From Lanius collurio (lineage: Eukaryota > Chordata > Aves > Passeriformes > Laniidae): a stretch of DNA of 64,000 nucleotides. The position numbers and the translations under genes were made by a program. The notes beneath the pieces were generated by a model, which saw only the letters and a list, made by a program, of their open reading frames with translations, ran no database searches and was not told the origin of the DNA. Where the stretch lies: assembly GCA_020086605.1 (NCBI GenBank), contig JACBWW010000004.1, positions 36,584,987 through 36,648,986 on the forward strand, read 5' to 3'. The number at the start of each line of letters is the position of its first letter. Position 1 is the first letter of the stretch. Positions 28,112-41,582 of the stretch are shown here, in pieces.

Positions 28112-31100
28112 CATAGAAGAATAAAGTGTTCTAAAAAGAGGGAATTACTTTTTTTGTCCAAGAAGAAAATGTGTGGGTTTTTTAAAGTAGTAAATGGGAA
28201 TCTGTCGATTTGTGTCTTGTATTCACTCCCACATCTAGTCATCCGAGCTTTGATTAGAGCAGGTAGCATAGTTTGTTTGCCTGAGGTAGCAACAGATCAT
28301 AGTATCTACCTATTCATTTTTTTTTTTTACCTACTTCATCATGGTGAGTAAAAGTACTTGCTTGAAACTTGCAAAATAATTCGACTCTGAATTATTCTCT
28401 TGGAAGTGCAGAGGTGTATGGAGATGAAGAAAAAGAGAAGAAAATATGACAAAAATGTTCTTCCAAGGCTTGGAAAGAGTGGTGGATGTGTGTAAGGGCT
28501 TGGCCATGGAAAAGTTTAGGCAGGATCAGTGATACATTAGCTTGCTGTGTTCTAGGGATAACATCTGGGCCTGATTTTTGCACAGAATAGCAAAAACTCA
28601 TGATACAAATACCAGAAAGTCCAAGCCCTCTTCAAAGAGCTACCTGATGGATGTCAGTCAGGTCTCCAAATCTATTTCTTTTACTGTCACATGTATGATG
28701 GGGTTAGTAATGAGTAGGATAATAAACTCATGTCTGAAACTCCTTAGGTGTCTCACTCCTTATATTAGTCACATTTTAACATTTCTTTAATCAGAAATCT
28801 TATAATTCCTCTTTTTAGTTCTGTATTTGTTTCTGGTTTCACTAAAGGGATTTTTATTTCTTCAAATTATTAGAAATTGAATGTTAACAAGCAATAATAG
28901 CAGGAAAAAGAAGTAATGGATATAGGAAACATCTTTCAGTAATATCATTTAGCAGCACTAGGTTCACTGAAAAAAGTGTGAATTGAGTCATTGACTTCAA
29001 GAGTGCTAACATGCCACCAAGGATGTTTTAGATGGAGAAATGAAAGGAAACCTGGAGGGATTTTCAGGAAAGGGTTTTCTTTTGTTTGTGTAAATCTTAC
29101 TGATTTCCATAGGGATTTCTAATGAGAAGAAACAGAAAGGAACTGTTCAACCTGGGTGACCTAGAGGATAAGAGCATATAACCCATTTTAAACAAATTAA
29201 AAATCAGGTATCATCTATAACTGTGCTTCTTCATTTTGATATGTAAAAGAGAATTTGAAGTCCTAAGAAAACTCAAAATACTGTTAAAATTTACAGACAT
29301 CAGTTTTTAACATTGTAATAACATTTATTAATTTCTGGAAGTACTTCAAAATCTAAAATGTGCTCTGTATTGCTATTCAGTTTGTATTTCTATTTTCAGG
29401 GACTCATCTCCTGCCTTTCGAACAGGTACGTTTTCAGCTGGTTTTAAGTCTCTGTACCTCCACAGAGCCACCATGATTGACAGCTATGTAACTCTCAATA
29501 GTAAGAAACTAGGCTGATATCTGTATAATCAGTTGAGAGGGAAAAAAATTCCTGATTATACCATGTTCTACCAATTCAGAGCAGCATGTACCTAAGTTTG
29601 CTGTACAGGGAATTTAATGAAAAAAAGATTCTAGCATAAGCTTTCCTTCCTGGTAATTGGTGTTTTGAACAGTTACCTGTTTATCAAGAGCCTAAATTGT
29701 GACTGATTAGCATTGCTAAGTTGAACTCTTAAATGAAATGACAACTGGCTTCTGCAAGAGCCTTTAGATGCAGACCTCTACACCTTCCTTTTTCAGCCAA
29801 ATTTAACAAAACAGTGATTATAAATATGAGATGGAGTGGCCTATAACTATAGAGGTTTAACTACATGCCTGATATAATTAGGCTCAGAAATACCTCAGGA
29901 GTATCCCCCAAAACAGCAAGTGTTATGGTGCCACATAGTCATAAGAGACTTCATTATGGTTGAGAACATCCTGGAGCTTGGTGTTCTCAATCTCTGTTGA
30001 CTGGTCAACTTCAGCTTTTCACTGCAAGGATTTTGGACTTCGTGCCTTTAGTTTTGCTGTTTATATATCCAAGGTGCATTCTCATTAGATCACAGGGTGG
30101 ATTCCTGTGACACCTGTACTATTTGTGACTAATATTTCCCTTGAGGGAGGGGCCCAACAGAAGGCTCCTGAGGTAATTGTAGTTTTCAAGGCCCCAAATA
30201 ATACTGAGAGGGTTTATTGTTTGTCTCTCTATACTTCTGTAAGTCTCCAGAGATTCTGGCGTGTATATCTGTCATTGAGGGAAGTCTTGTTTTCAGTTTT
30301 CTGCTCAATAAAAAGTCAGCAAAACACAGATGATGTTTTCAGCTGTAGAAATATTTCTGTTGTTCTTTTGCCCAACATATTTCCTTCCTTGGAAAGTCAT
30401 TTCATTCTTGGATCACATTTCTCCTAGGAATGTGCTATTTGGAACTTACTGCCCATGATTTTAAATAAACCCACATACACCTTAGTGTTGATGAAATGAC
30501 TAAAGAATGACTAAAATAAACCTTTAAAATACTTACTTATTCAAAGTTAACTGGCAAGATTTAACATGAAATAAAAAATTCTGGTGAATACCAGGCCCAG
30601 AGTTTATAAAATCTTAGAAAAAAACCCCCAAAAACACGGAAATCTCAGGGGTTTGGGATTTGCAAGAGCCATTCTCAGCCCATGTTTTGGCAGCAAATTT
30701 AACTTCCACACATCCTCAAGGTGCTGAGAACCTCTCTCTTGATTGCTGTGACAGAACAGCATCTTGCAAACAGCATTTGACACTTGAGAGGCTCAGGATC
30801 AAGTCCTCCTCCCCGTGTCTTTGGAAGTGGTTAGATTCACTGTGGAGAATGACACCTCAGCCTTCACTTTCCCCCAGAGCATGATCCAGGCAGCTGAGAG
30901 GAGCACACATCAGTCTGCATAGGTCTGTCAGATTCTGAGGTATCAGAATTTTCTGAGCTTTCCTCTAGGGAAAGTGAGAAGAAGGAGGATATTTCTGAGA
31001 TACTGAAGCACTTCTGTGGAATAGACCAACTAACAACCCCCCGGCACTCCTGTTATTACAACTACATGTTACTAATGGAGAAAAGCCATATGTAAAGTAA

Positions 31101-32189
31101 AAATAATTATATCATAGCACCCAATACAAGAACCTACAAGTTCCATTAACAGAAAGGAGCAGAAAAACACTTATTGAGAGTTGATAGAGTGCTTGACTTA
31201 CATAATCACCTTGTTCATGTTTTTCTCTGCAACCAAGCTAACAAGATTTTGTAGATATAAGAATTGCATATACAGACATGAAATTCCTTACCTAACTTTA
31301 TAAGACAAGTACACAGCTGCATTTAGAAAAAGACTATAGACAAACAAACAACAGGTATATAGAGAGATTCTATAGATGGTTGAATAGAATGAAAGGTAAA
31401 AATTATTACAGAAATGTTTGGACATCTTAAAACAACAAACAGTTCAATATGATTTATTTAGTCAGGGTAGACTAAAATTCACTAGTATAATAACAGAACC
31501 ATTTGTCTTAGCAAGTATCTTGTTATTGGTGATCAATAATGTAGCCGAGATGACTGATGGCTTTGTTTTCCTGCGGTGCCTCAGCCAGTCTAAATTATTT
31601 ATTTGACATGCTGCCTCTTGGCAAATGCTAGGAAACAGTGATAAGAAATTTGCATTCCTCTGTATATACCTCTGAACGAATATGAGACATTCCTCAGACT
31701 TTTGGTGAAAGACATATGGCTGTAGTTTGAGGGACAGTTTTGCTGACCGGACATGATTTTGTCTCCTGGCATGAATAGCAATGTAGACATCAGAATGAAT
31801 ACCAAGGAGCTACATATTTTTGTTGTTGTTATGCATGGCAGGGGAGGAAACAATGGCATTTTCAGAAATATCCAGAACTTGGATGCCTATGAATACTCAA
31901 GAATCTGCCTCAGCTTGCCAGGATCTTTAAGCTGTTAGAGACATGTTTACTTATCTGGAGACAGGTAAAAATGTAAAATAATAAAAGAGCATAAAATCTT
32001 ATTAGCAGGACAGAGAAAAAGTCTCCTAAGCTCACTAAGCTCATTATTATTGTCCCTGACAATGGGAGAAGTTGAGTTGAAGAATGAATATTAGAGTATG
32101 GCCAGTTCGGAACAGTATTTCCCCTTTTGTATCTTGCCTTTTTTGTGTCATCTGTTCTCTACACTGAAGAGTTCTTGTATTAAATATAT
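28112..32189. other. AT-rich non-coding DNA, no gene recognised
   Basis: Open frames reach at most 106 codons (30107-30427) and carry no recognisable motif. The interval holds a T-run at about 28318-28328 and a possible 26-nt microexon at 29400-29425, discussed separately. Nothing else can be named. Confidence 0.55.
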
Positions 32190-32194
32190 ACAAA

Positions 32195-32790
32195 CCTTTC
32201 AATAACTCCAGGCATCCTTGCTCTTCTCTGTGCTGCTGTGTTACAGCCTGTTCAAGATAAGGAGACCAAAATTGCGCTCAAGGTATGTGTAGAAAAGGAT
32301 TTACGCATAGTGAAACAATATGAATTTTTCCCCTCTATGCTTTCTTAATACATAAGTAATAATATTATTTTTTTTCTTTTTATATTTAATCCTATTTCAT
32401 AGCTTATTTTAAACTCTTGTTGGGCATGAAGCTATTTTCAGACATCTATCTGCAATAATTCCAGTGTCTCTACCCTAAGTGTTAAGAAAAACAATAGTTT
32501 AGAGACAGTCATTGTGCATTCTTTTCTCCTTATTTGGTTTTTTTTTCCCATTTAATTTAATTTGCTGTGTTATAAACTAGTTGCTTAGTATCACAAGACC
32601 CTTCTACAGAATTTAATTGTTTGATCCTCTCTTGAGTAATTTTGCATTGTCTGCAGACTTTTTCTCATCACTATCTATCTTCTTTAATAAATCGTTTAGG
32701 AATAATTTCAGCAGCACAAGTCTCAGTGCAGGTTCCTGTGTGGGGCAACAAAAGAAATCCAACCTCGTAAATGCAGAATGAAAATACATT
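32195..32790 (-). mobile_element. Ancient CR1-type LINE fragment (reverse transcriptase region)
   Basis: The minus strand at 32613-32801 encodes a worn reverse-transcriptase segment: LRLVLLKLFLNDLLKKI lines up with the CR1 block VLGPVLFNxFINDLxxG, and SADNAKL replaces the catalytic FADDTKL. Continuing 3' on the minus strand (toward lower coordinates), pieces near 32440-32520 and 32260-32370 keep the order expected for the end of CR1 ORF2. The catalytic aspartate pair is broken (ADD to ADN) and stops or indels are frequent, so it is long dead. Its divergence suggests an older insertion than the CR1 at 59.4 kb. The outer limits are approximate. Confidence 0.62.
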
Positions 32791-33204
32791 GATGGAGACA
32801 AGGATTAACCGTGATAAAATGGGGAAACATGCCTATTTTTCATGACTGTTCTTTAGCTCTCCTTGTCTTTATCTTAACATTTCAGAAATATCAAAATTCT
32901 GCTGTCTGTCCTATTAAAATGATTGTAGTCTTCAACTCCACTATGTGTTCAAGTGTGGTACTCTCACAAGAGGCACTGCAAAGCATCTCCACATATGGAG
33001 CATTTTCAAAAAGAATTTCAGCCTCATACTGGCTGATTGTCTGCAACTCCCTCACAGAGATTATGTTTCCTCATACCCCTTTCAGTGAAGAGCTGTGCAT
33101 CCAGTGAGCTTATGTCCCTACCAAAAGGTGGCAGTTCTGGAGCTGAGCTTCCACAGCACAAAACTACCACTTGGTCAATCTGGTAACAGCATTTCAAGAA
33201 TTTT

Positions 33205-33406
33205 TGTCTGAACAATCCCAATTCTCTAAGCCTTTCCTTGTAGGAGAGGTGTTCCATGCTTCTAATCAACTTAGTGGTCCTCCTTTGCACTCATTCCAAC
33301 AGGTCCATGTCCTTCCTCTGCTGGAGACCACAGAACTGGATGCAGCACTCCAGGTGGGGTCTCACCAGCACAGAGTGGAGGGGCAGAATCACCTCCTTTG
33401 ACCTAC
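33205..33406 (-). mobile_element. CR1 LINE fragment (C-terminal ORF2)
   Basis: On the minus strand the DNA reads GGAGGTGATTCTGCCCCTC, then GAGACCCCACCTGGAGTGC and GGACATGGACCTGTTGGA, all hallmark avian CR1 sequence. It is followed by a frame giving QRRTTKLIRSMEHLSYKERL and LRELGLF, the conserved C-terminal CR1 peptide. The match stops near 33205, where sequence down to about 33000 is not recognisable. This piece comes from a more 3' part of CR1 than the fragment at 32.2-32.8 kb, yet lies on that fragment's 5' side, so the two are separate insertions or a rearranged one. The fragment is truncated at both ends. Confidence 0.85.
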
Positions 33407-36005
33407 CAGCAAATGTAGAAAGAAGCACATTTCAGGTTCAGCTAAATTAAAAATTTCCATTCTGGGTGCTGCTATGGTGCACTGCCTGGTGGGTTTTTTC
33501 CTTCAGTGATGGAATGCCAGCTCTAGCCCAGTGCTGGTAGCAGCCTGGAAAATGTGCTCCTGGCACTATGGTGGTGCATTGCAGCCCTCAGGTCTTCCAG
33601 CAGCCACGGCTGTGGCAGGGCTTGGTATTTGTTTGGCTCTGCCAGGACACCTATGCCTCAGTGCTGGTGGAGGGGTTTTGTTTTTTTATAATTCACAATC
33701 AAAGACCACCACAAAGACTTTCCACTGCAGTTTTTCCAGTATTAGAAAAAAATTTTGGTACTCATGTCTGGCTCATGTCCAGTTTCGTAATACATAGCTT
33801 CCAATATCTTTGGTCTTGAGATCTGTAGTGTAGCAAGATGAATCTCTTGAGCGCTGGAAAAAACTCTATTGTGCCTTGCTGTGAATCCTACATAGCAGCT
33901 AACAGCACTCTGAAACTTTTGTTTATTGTACCTATTCAGAGAAAATTAGTGTGCTTTGAAGAGTTCAGGCAAAATGGATGATTACTAATGCTGCTGAAAA
34001 CTATTAGTTCTCATTTGCTTAACACCATTTCCTAATGCTCAGCTCTAAAACTTTTCACAGGACCTTTAAAATACAATCAGTTTTCCTTGGCTGTTTCCTA
34101 ATAATTCAAACTGAGTGCAGAGCCTGACACACAATCAGGCTAATACAGGTCGATATCCATTTTCTTTCAGTTAAATAGGAATTTTAACACAGTGACAACA
34201 GCTGTGGAATCACAAACAGCTACTGTATCTATCTGTCTGTTTGCTGAACAGGCAGGATGGGGACTGACTCAGCTACCTTTAGTCATGGTGAATGAAATCC
34301 ACCACTATATCTCACTAGGTAAAACAAAGCTTATCATCACTGATTAAGACAAAACTAGTTGGAGAATCATTCAACCTCAACCATATCTTCTTCCTTTACA
34401 TTTCATTCACAAATATAAGACTTAGACACTTTACAAATTTGGTGTGATCTCACTTGGGAAAGTGGATAGGAGAAAATACTCTAACCAGAAGAGTTACAAA
34501 TATAGTTTGAGAGATCAAAAACAAGCCCTACATAAAATACCCACAAAAAATCCTGAAAAAAATTACCTACTTGCCTGCAGGAGGATCATCTGCTCTGTTT
34601 TTAGCAACACACAGTAATGGAAGTTGATGGCTGGAATCTGCAAAAGAGTTCTGCACCCAGGTGAAATTGCTACAAAAGCTTAGGATACCATGAGGGAAGG
34701 AACTGTCAGAAGCTTGCCTAAAGACCACAGCTAAGTATTTGTGAATAGAACTGTGAGACGTCCAGGACTTAATTTTACATGTCATCCAAAAAATGCCACC
34801 TTCTCCCCAGATGATATAGCCAATTATTCATGCATAAACTTAATTACCCATATGACATTTATCACAAACTTCTATTTGCATTGGTTGGCTATGATAGTCT
34901 GAAGTCTGAGTTTTTAATGTTGCTATGATGCAGTCATTAAAAAAAATTAGGGACAGATAAAATTAATAATTGCTTCATCTTTGTACAACTAGGATAGTTT
35001 TTGCTTTGGCAACTGTTTTCAAGGTGAGTGAAACAGATTTTGCTGATTTATCACTCCATAGTAATAGTCTACCTGAAAATGACTGACTTAATTCTGCTGG
35101 ATCATGGTTTACAGGACACTGCTAAAATGATTAAATTCAATTGTTGCTAGGTCTCAAAGCATCATTTGCTTGTGTTTGGAAAGAAGATGAGTACTAGTGA
35201 CTGAAAAGGAGGAAAAGACACATGGCAGACAAAATTATTGAGATGAATGGTAGGCTATATATAAAACTCATATAAACATTTGTACAGGCAAAAAGAAATC
35301 CAGAAAAATGGAACTGGGAGAGGATTTCTATCTGATCAGGGTGTCCTTTATTGTCATACTCCCCTGGTTCCTTTTCATTTTATTTCACTGCAGATGGGTG
35401 AAGGAACTATGACAAAGCTGCATATAAAGAAATAGTTGACTGTGAACACATAGACAGCTTTAGACTCTGGGGATATTAGGCCAATGCCTATGAAAGTCAT
35501 GTGAGATTGCTCGACCCGTAGTTGACTAGAAGAGAGTGATGTCTAATCCAAGAGCTGGGAACCTCGGTAAATTTTAATGACTGAGAACCCTTAGCTGCAG
35601 TGATTTCCAAGTCACACATGTAAGGGTGACATATTTACCATGAGTGAGATTACTAGGTCTTGACCCTTAAACATATACAGTATATAGTTATCATAGCATA
35701 TTATTCTACTAAGGTAGATTCTGCATTTTTCTATATCCTCTTTAATTATGTATATTTATTTGAAAACAAGCAAGGTCTTCTTTAGAGGAATTTTTCTCCC
35801 TTCTTTCTCTCTCTTTCTTCCATTGCTGTTGTAATCCAAACCCTTTTTCTGCCAGTATCTATATTAAAACTGAGCCCTTGTACTAGGCTCAATACAATTT
35901 CCACAGAGAATGAGACTGACTTACTTATGGTTTGGGTCATCTGCAAGATAACATCTGTTGGAAGAACTGTGTGAATTTTACCCATGGAAATAGTGAGGGG
36001 GAAAA

Positions 36006-36060
36006 AGAGTTATTAAAGGAGTTATTAAAAGAGTTATTATTTATTAAAAGAGTTTAATAA
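36006..36060. repeat. Degenerate 12-bp tandem repeat
   Basis: GAGTTATTAAAG is repeated about four times with increasing mismatch toward the right. It is a small AT-rich minisatellite. Confidence 0.75.
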
Positions 36061-39000
36061 ATTGGCATGCCTAAAGGTGAAGGATTAGGCACTGTTGAGA
36101 ATTAAAGAGTTAATGTGACTGTGAAAGCTAAGTAGGATGATTTGGTGTGTCATATTGAATTATGGCAGTCTATATCCACGTCAATGTATCTCTAAGGAGA
36201 AGATGTGGAAAGTCAAGAGAATTTCTAGAGGGACTACCAATATCCCTGAAGTTCCCACTTCAGTGTTTGTTAAATATTCAAAGCAGATATGTAGATGAGA
36301 AGGAACAATTTGGAACCAAAACTTACAGGGGCCCTGAAACCACAGAAAACTTCTACAAATTGTTCAGAGAGAGATAATGGAGACACCTCCACCACATATT
36401 TTTAATGGTTTAAAAACTTTTACAATGACATCTTTGCTTCATTTGCATTGCACATAAGATGGAAGATCAATGCATCAGCATCAGTGACTGTGACAAAGCT
36501 CTACAACCAGGCACAGTCTCTTGCAAAGAATTTCTTGCAACTGAAAATTCTGAAAATTGTATATAGAGCAGGAGTTCTTGCCCTCCCAGAGATTATCGTG
36601 GAGCCACAGGCTGCTTTATGCAGACAATTTTCTGAGGATAGGCACAAGAAAAGGTCTCATCTCAGCTGAACAATGAATTCTGTTGAACAAATAACTACAT
36701 GAAATTCAGTATGCAGAAAAGAGCAACAGGTTATATTTAACGCAATGACACGCATCTGATGGATTGCCAAGGATCTAATAACTATCCTGTCTCTCCTGAT
36801 AAATGTCTGACCAGAACTCCTCCTTCCTGACCTCTGAGAACAGCCCATTTTTTGTGTTACTACCACGTTCAGAAAGACCCATTATTCTCCTGCTTGAATA
36901 CTACATATGCTGGCAAGGTTGAACAGTTCATTCATACTTCAAGTCTTGCATTTACATTGGGCATGGATAACCTGAGAACCCTGAGTTTTCCAAGGGATCA
37001 GTAGACAATCTGGACTGGGCTGTAGCATGCTAAAGGACAGGTTTCAGTTGCAGCAGGAGAAAAAGTAATCATCCTGTCCATCAATAGTACAGGTAACAGT
37101 GAAAATTCAAATCTGAGGAAAGGAACTCTCCTTGATTTTAATAAGTCCATACAATATATACAAATATTTGACGGGACCCACGGGTAGACATGCCAGCTGC
37201 ATCAGATTTTACTTTGGCATGAAAGAGTAACTCAAGCAATAAATTGATTTGGTGATAAGGGTGCTGAAAAAGGTGCTTTTAATTTTTTTTCAATTGTTTA
37301 AGCAGTTGTTTACTGGCAGTTGTCCTGCAACCTCTACTATGATCTATTTTGCTCCAAAAGGACAGATAGGGTACAGACCACCATCCCTGTGCTGTGCTCT
37401 GGGCTCAGCAGCTTAAATTCACTGAATCTGCACCAAAATTCAGTAGTGAAAACTTTAGTATTTTTCATAATTATAATATCTAATCTAATTTAAGAGGTAT
37501 CATTATTGGCCTAAATATCTGATTCTTTTTGAATACTACATAACTGGACTAATATTCAGTGCCTGTGACTTCCCCTTGTGTTCTGGGTGGGTTAAAAACA
37601 ATTTTTTTTGTTACCTCTTCAAAAATTGTCTTCTGAATTTTTGCTAGGTTTATTTTTATTTTTTAATTTTTTTTCTTTTTTTTTTTTTTTGTGGATCTGT
37701 GACAAAAAAATAACTAGAAGCACTGGAATTGCCTCTTTTGCACAGCTCATTGCATCAGAATTTTTTCTTAATCTTTGCCTCTCCACTACAGTTTTGTTTG
37801 TCATCTCATGCATGAAATGGGCACTTTGCATGAAACATATAGTTGCAGTATTTATTATTTTATTTTTGTCCTTTGTGTTATTTTAGTGTTCGCTGTGTCT
37901 TTGGCCTGTTTACATAGATGGAAAAATCCCCAGTGTCTACATTTTAATCATTTAATTAAACCTGCTGATATGATTAACCTGTCTAAGTTTGGACTAGGGA
38001 TCAAGATATTCTGAAGTCAGTGATATATGTCTGGAAATTGGTTGTTCAGACACTTAATTCAGATACTGGATTGAGTGTACCTCTACAGCTCCATTTGCTT
38101 TAAAGGGGTAGCACTGGGGAGACCTGAAATCAAAGCGGTCCAAGGTCCTTCTACCATGCACAATATGCAGCTTTGGAGGGGGAGAATAAAACAGCAGAAC
38201 CTGGATGCAAGCAAAGTAAATTTATCAGAATTACAGATATTCTTTAGTTCTCATTTTTTATATTGTCATCTCTGACAATTATGCTGTTTACAAAAGTAAA
38301 AATTTGTTAAAATTTGGTTACAGGAAAGGCTCAGGAGAGTCACCATCTCCCTGATACTTCAGCAAGCTGTACTCCTGCCGTGAACTAGGAGAACTAGCAG
38401 TTCTACTGCTCCAATATTGTTGGGTCCATGACATCAGCCAGTGCATTTCGTTTTTTACCAGAGAACTCAGCCTCTGTTATTTCACTGTGAGACGTGGAGA
38501 GGCTGCATTTGTGTGATACTGTGCTGAGGGTTTAAAAGAGGAACTGCTAGATGAAGTGGCTAAAAGTAATCTCAGAAAGAGGATTCATTTGGGTCATTAC
38601 ACTGTGACAGGCACTGTGGGTCAAACCAATGCCCTCAAAGGTGAAAAACAAATGGATTACTCTAGTGCCCTTTGCATCCATAACCATAATTCCAAGTGTC
38701 AGAAGCTCTTCATTTAAGCTGAAGCATCTTGGATACAGTTTCTTCCAGCTCCTGGAATGACATGCGGTGTCTCTCCTAGCAGTTTTTAACAAAAGCCCTT
38801 GGGATTCAGAGCATCTATTTTCCTTTTCAGACGTTTTCCTTATAAACCAGGGAATGTTCATCCTGCATCTTTCAAATCAATACCAAGGCAGCAGGGTGAT
38901 CTGCATACAAATCGACTTGCAAATTAACACCCTGTCTGACTCTGCCAACAGGATTAAAAATCGTTCATGAAACAACACCTCCCTGTAATCACATCCAGGC

Positions 39001-41540
39001 AGATTTCAATAATAACTCAGGCATATAAAAGCCTCTTGATTTCACATGTATTAAAAATAGTTTCTTATTTTCTACCTCTTCCTTGGATAGTGACTTCCCA
39101 TTTTCTTGAAAGCTTTCTGCTCTGTAAGTGTTTTATCATTCATGCTCCAAAACCTCCATCTACTTAGTGACTGGATTTTTCCTATTAACCAAAATAAAAG
39201 GTGATTGTTTATACCCCAGTCTGATAGCAGACAGGATTTGGAAAAAAACTGAGTCATCATCACTTCACCACAGATTGCAGCCACTATCGCCAAATTGTCA
39301 CTAAATTTTGATATACAATGAGACTGGTAGTTATAATTCTACTCTCCATGAGCAGTAGTCTACTTCAGAAAATCCATCAGTATGCCACTGAACATCTTAT
39401 GAACAATATTCAGTCTTTAGTAGGCAAAGCAGTTAGACTTCGTCGCTGGGATGCTTTGATTTCTGCTTCAGATTATGATGTGACTGTGTAATTAAATGTA
39501 GTGCCTGCTATCATTACGCTGCATTTTTTTTCTGCTTCACAGATCCATCTTGATACAGTGTCATTTTCAGTTATTGTGGAAGTAGTCAGAGCAGAGAAAT
39601 GGGGCTTTTCTGTAAATTGAAACAATACGTAAATGTGAAAAAACATACTTCATCCTGCAGTTCCTTTTGTCCAGGAGAGCTGAGACAGAAGTCAAGAGCT
39701 GTGAACAATTTTTGTCTCAGTGACAGGGCTATGTAAGACCGATTCCAGTCGGAGTTCTTCATCGCCTCATGGGGACGATCTGTCACCATTTGTCAGGGGT
39801 AATTCCGGCATTCACAGCTTTAGAAAGAGTAGTTACTGACTGCAGGTATAATAGGATGCATGAGTTTGGAGGGCAAAGCAAGGTTTTTGGCAAACATACT
39901 TAATAATCATTGTAGAATGAATTCAGTCTGAAGTGCCTGAAATCTACTTGTATCTTTTTAGTTATTTAACTGTTTCAGCACTCAGAGCGCAGATCGGAAA
40001 TTCAGCCCAAACTGCTCCCAAAGTGAAACGATATAAAAAGTTACAGTGTATTAATTTTTGTCGCATTGCCTTCTTTTATACAAACACAGTTATTAATTAA
40101 GCAATCTGGAAAAGCATCACTTTTAATAATTTTTCTTTTACTCTTTTCTTATTAGGAGGGCAACAAATTGGCAATCACAGGAGAAAGAGACAAATAGAGG
40201 GAGTTGCTGAGAATGAGATTAACTCAAACCACTCACCTTCAATGTAGCAGCGGGGGTAAGCACACTGGTTTGGTTTCTCTTGTGCAGATAGTAAAACTGG
40301 CCCCAGCACTCATCATATATAATGTGCAACAGGCACAATCTCTGTGCTTCTTGAGTGTTTTATGAAGAATATGTCTCGTAAACATCGAAATTCAAAGCAG
40401 TTTGAAACAATGAAATGGGTGTGAAAGCAACAACCAAGCGGTGGCTTTTCCATTACATATATTGCTGCCTGCCGGCAGAGAGGAAGAGTTTCTCAGCCAT
40501 GCCATTACTTCCATTGTCATTACTTAATAATGCCATTATTTATTTTTTGCTGCTTCCACAGTGAGCAGCTGGGATGCTGCAGGCTTGGGAAGAGGAGAAT
40601 GGGCTGGGTAAGTTAGGGCTGAGAGCTGTGGTGAGTGAATTGCTCTTAGAGCTGCTGCAGAGATAAGCTCTTGAGAGGGGTACAGTAATTACTGGTACTG
40701 CTGGGAAGGAATACTCCATGCAACCTCACTACCTCTAAATGTCATCCAATCCTACTGCTGGCATCAGCAACCAATTCCGGGGCTGACAAGAGGCATTGCA
40801 AAGTAAACAGCTGGAATGTAACTATTGGCTGCTCTCAATGGTCTGCTGTCCTCACCCACAGCCTGCTTTGTTCATGTCTTTGGCCAGGGGCTCACAGAAC
40901 CCCATATGATAAATCCACAGCTATCCCCTGAATTAGCCATGGTCTGGAACAGCATATGGTTGACTTGGTAGACAGTACATTGCTCCAGTGATTTAAAACT
41001 ATGAAGAATGCTTTAATGCTACAATGAATCTGACTTGAGAAGCTATGTCAGGAGTAGGACCTTAGGCTTGCAGGTCTTAGACACACCGGGATCTGGGGTG
41101 CAGAAGTCATAGAAAAGTTTCAGTGTAGTTTGGCAGCAACATGAAAGGGGAAAACCAGACTGTACTAACTGTGCTTATTTCCTGTATTTGATGCAATAAT
41201 AAAATTATTTCTATATTAATATGTCCCATAACCTCTTTAATTCTTTTGCTTTAAACAAAAACCTCTTAAATCATACCTATGCTGTTAGAAACAAAATAGA
41301 AAGCAGTTAGGTCTGCTTAATGCATGTTCATAAAGGGCCCTCAACAGAGGCAATTCTGAATCTAGCTATTAATTTAAATGGACACCTTATGCTCTGAGCT
41401 CACTTGAAATGAAGACTGAAAAGTCCATTCAAGGAAATTTATTTTTTTTGCTCCTAAGCAACTACTTTTCATGTTTTCAACACATGCTCTTTACATATGT
41501 GCATGTTCAAAATATGCAAAGCAGACTGACTCTCATGACC

Positions 41541-41582
41541 AATATAATTTTTTATATAATATAATTTTAATATAATTTTTTC
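41541..41582. repeat. Tandem AATATAATTTT repeat
   Basis: Three imperfect copies of an AATATAATTTT unit occur in a row, bracketed by matching CTCATG words. It is AT-rich low-complexity sequence. Confidence 0.7.

Noticed and set aside
27631..28269. 212-codon minus-strand open frame
   Set aside because: Mostly the antisense of the LTR at 27.6 kb; no protein motif, low-constraint composition.
29470..29515. GCCACCATG Kozak start
   Set aside because: The frame closes after 14 codons.
30107..30427. 106-codon frame
   Set aside because: Chance-length frame with no recognisable features.
31280..31320. Minus-strand 25-nt segment between good splice sites
   Set aside because: Used as a reminder that such microexon-like pairs are frequent by chance; no other support.
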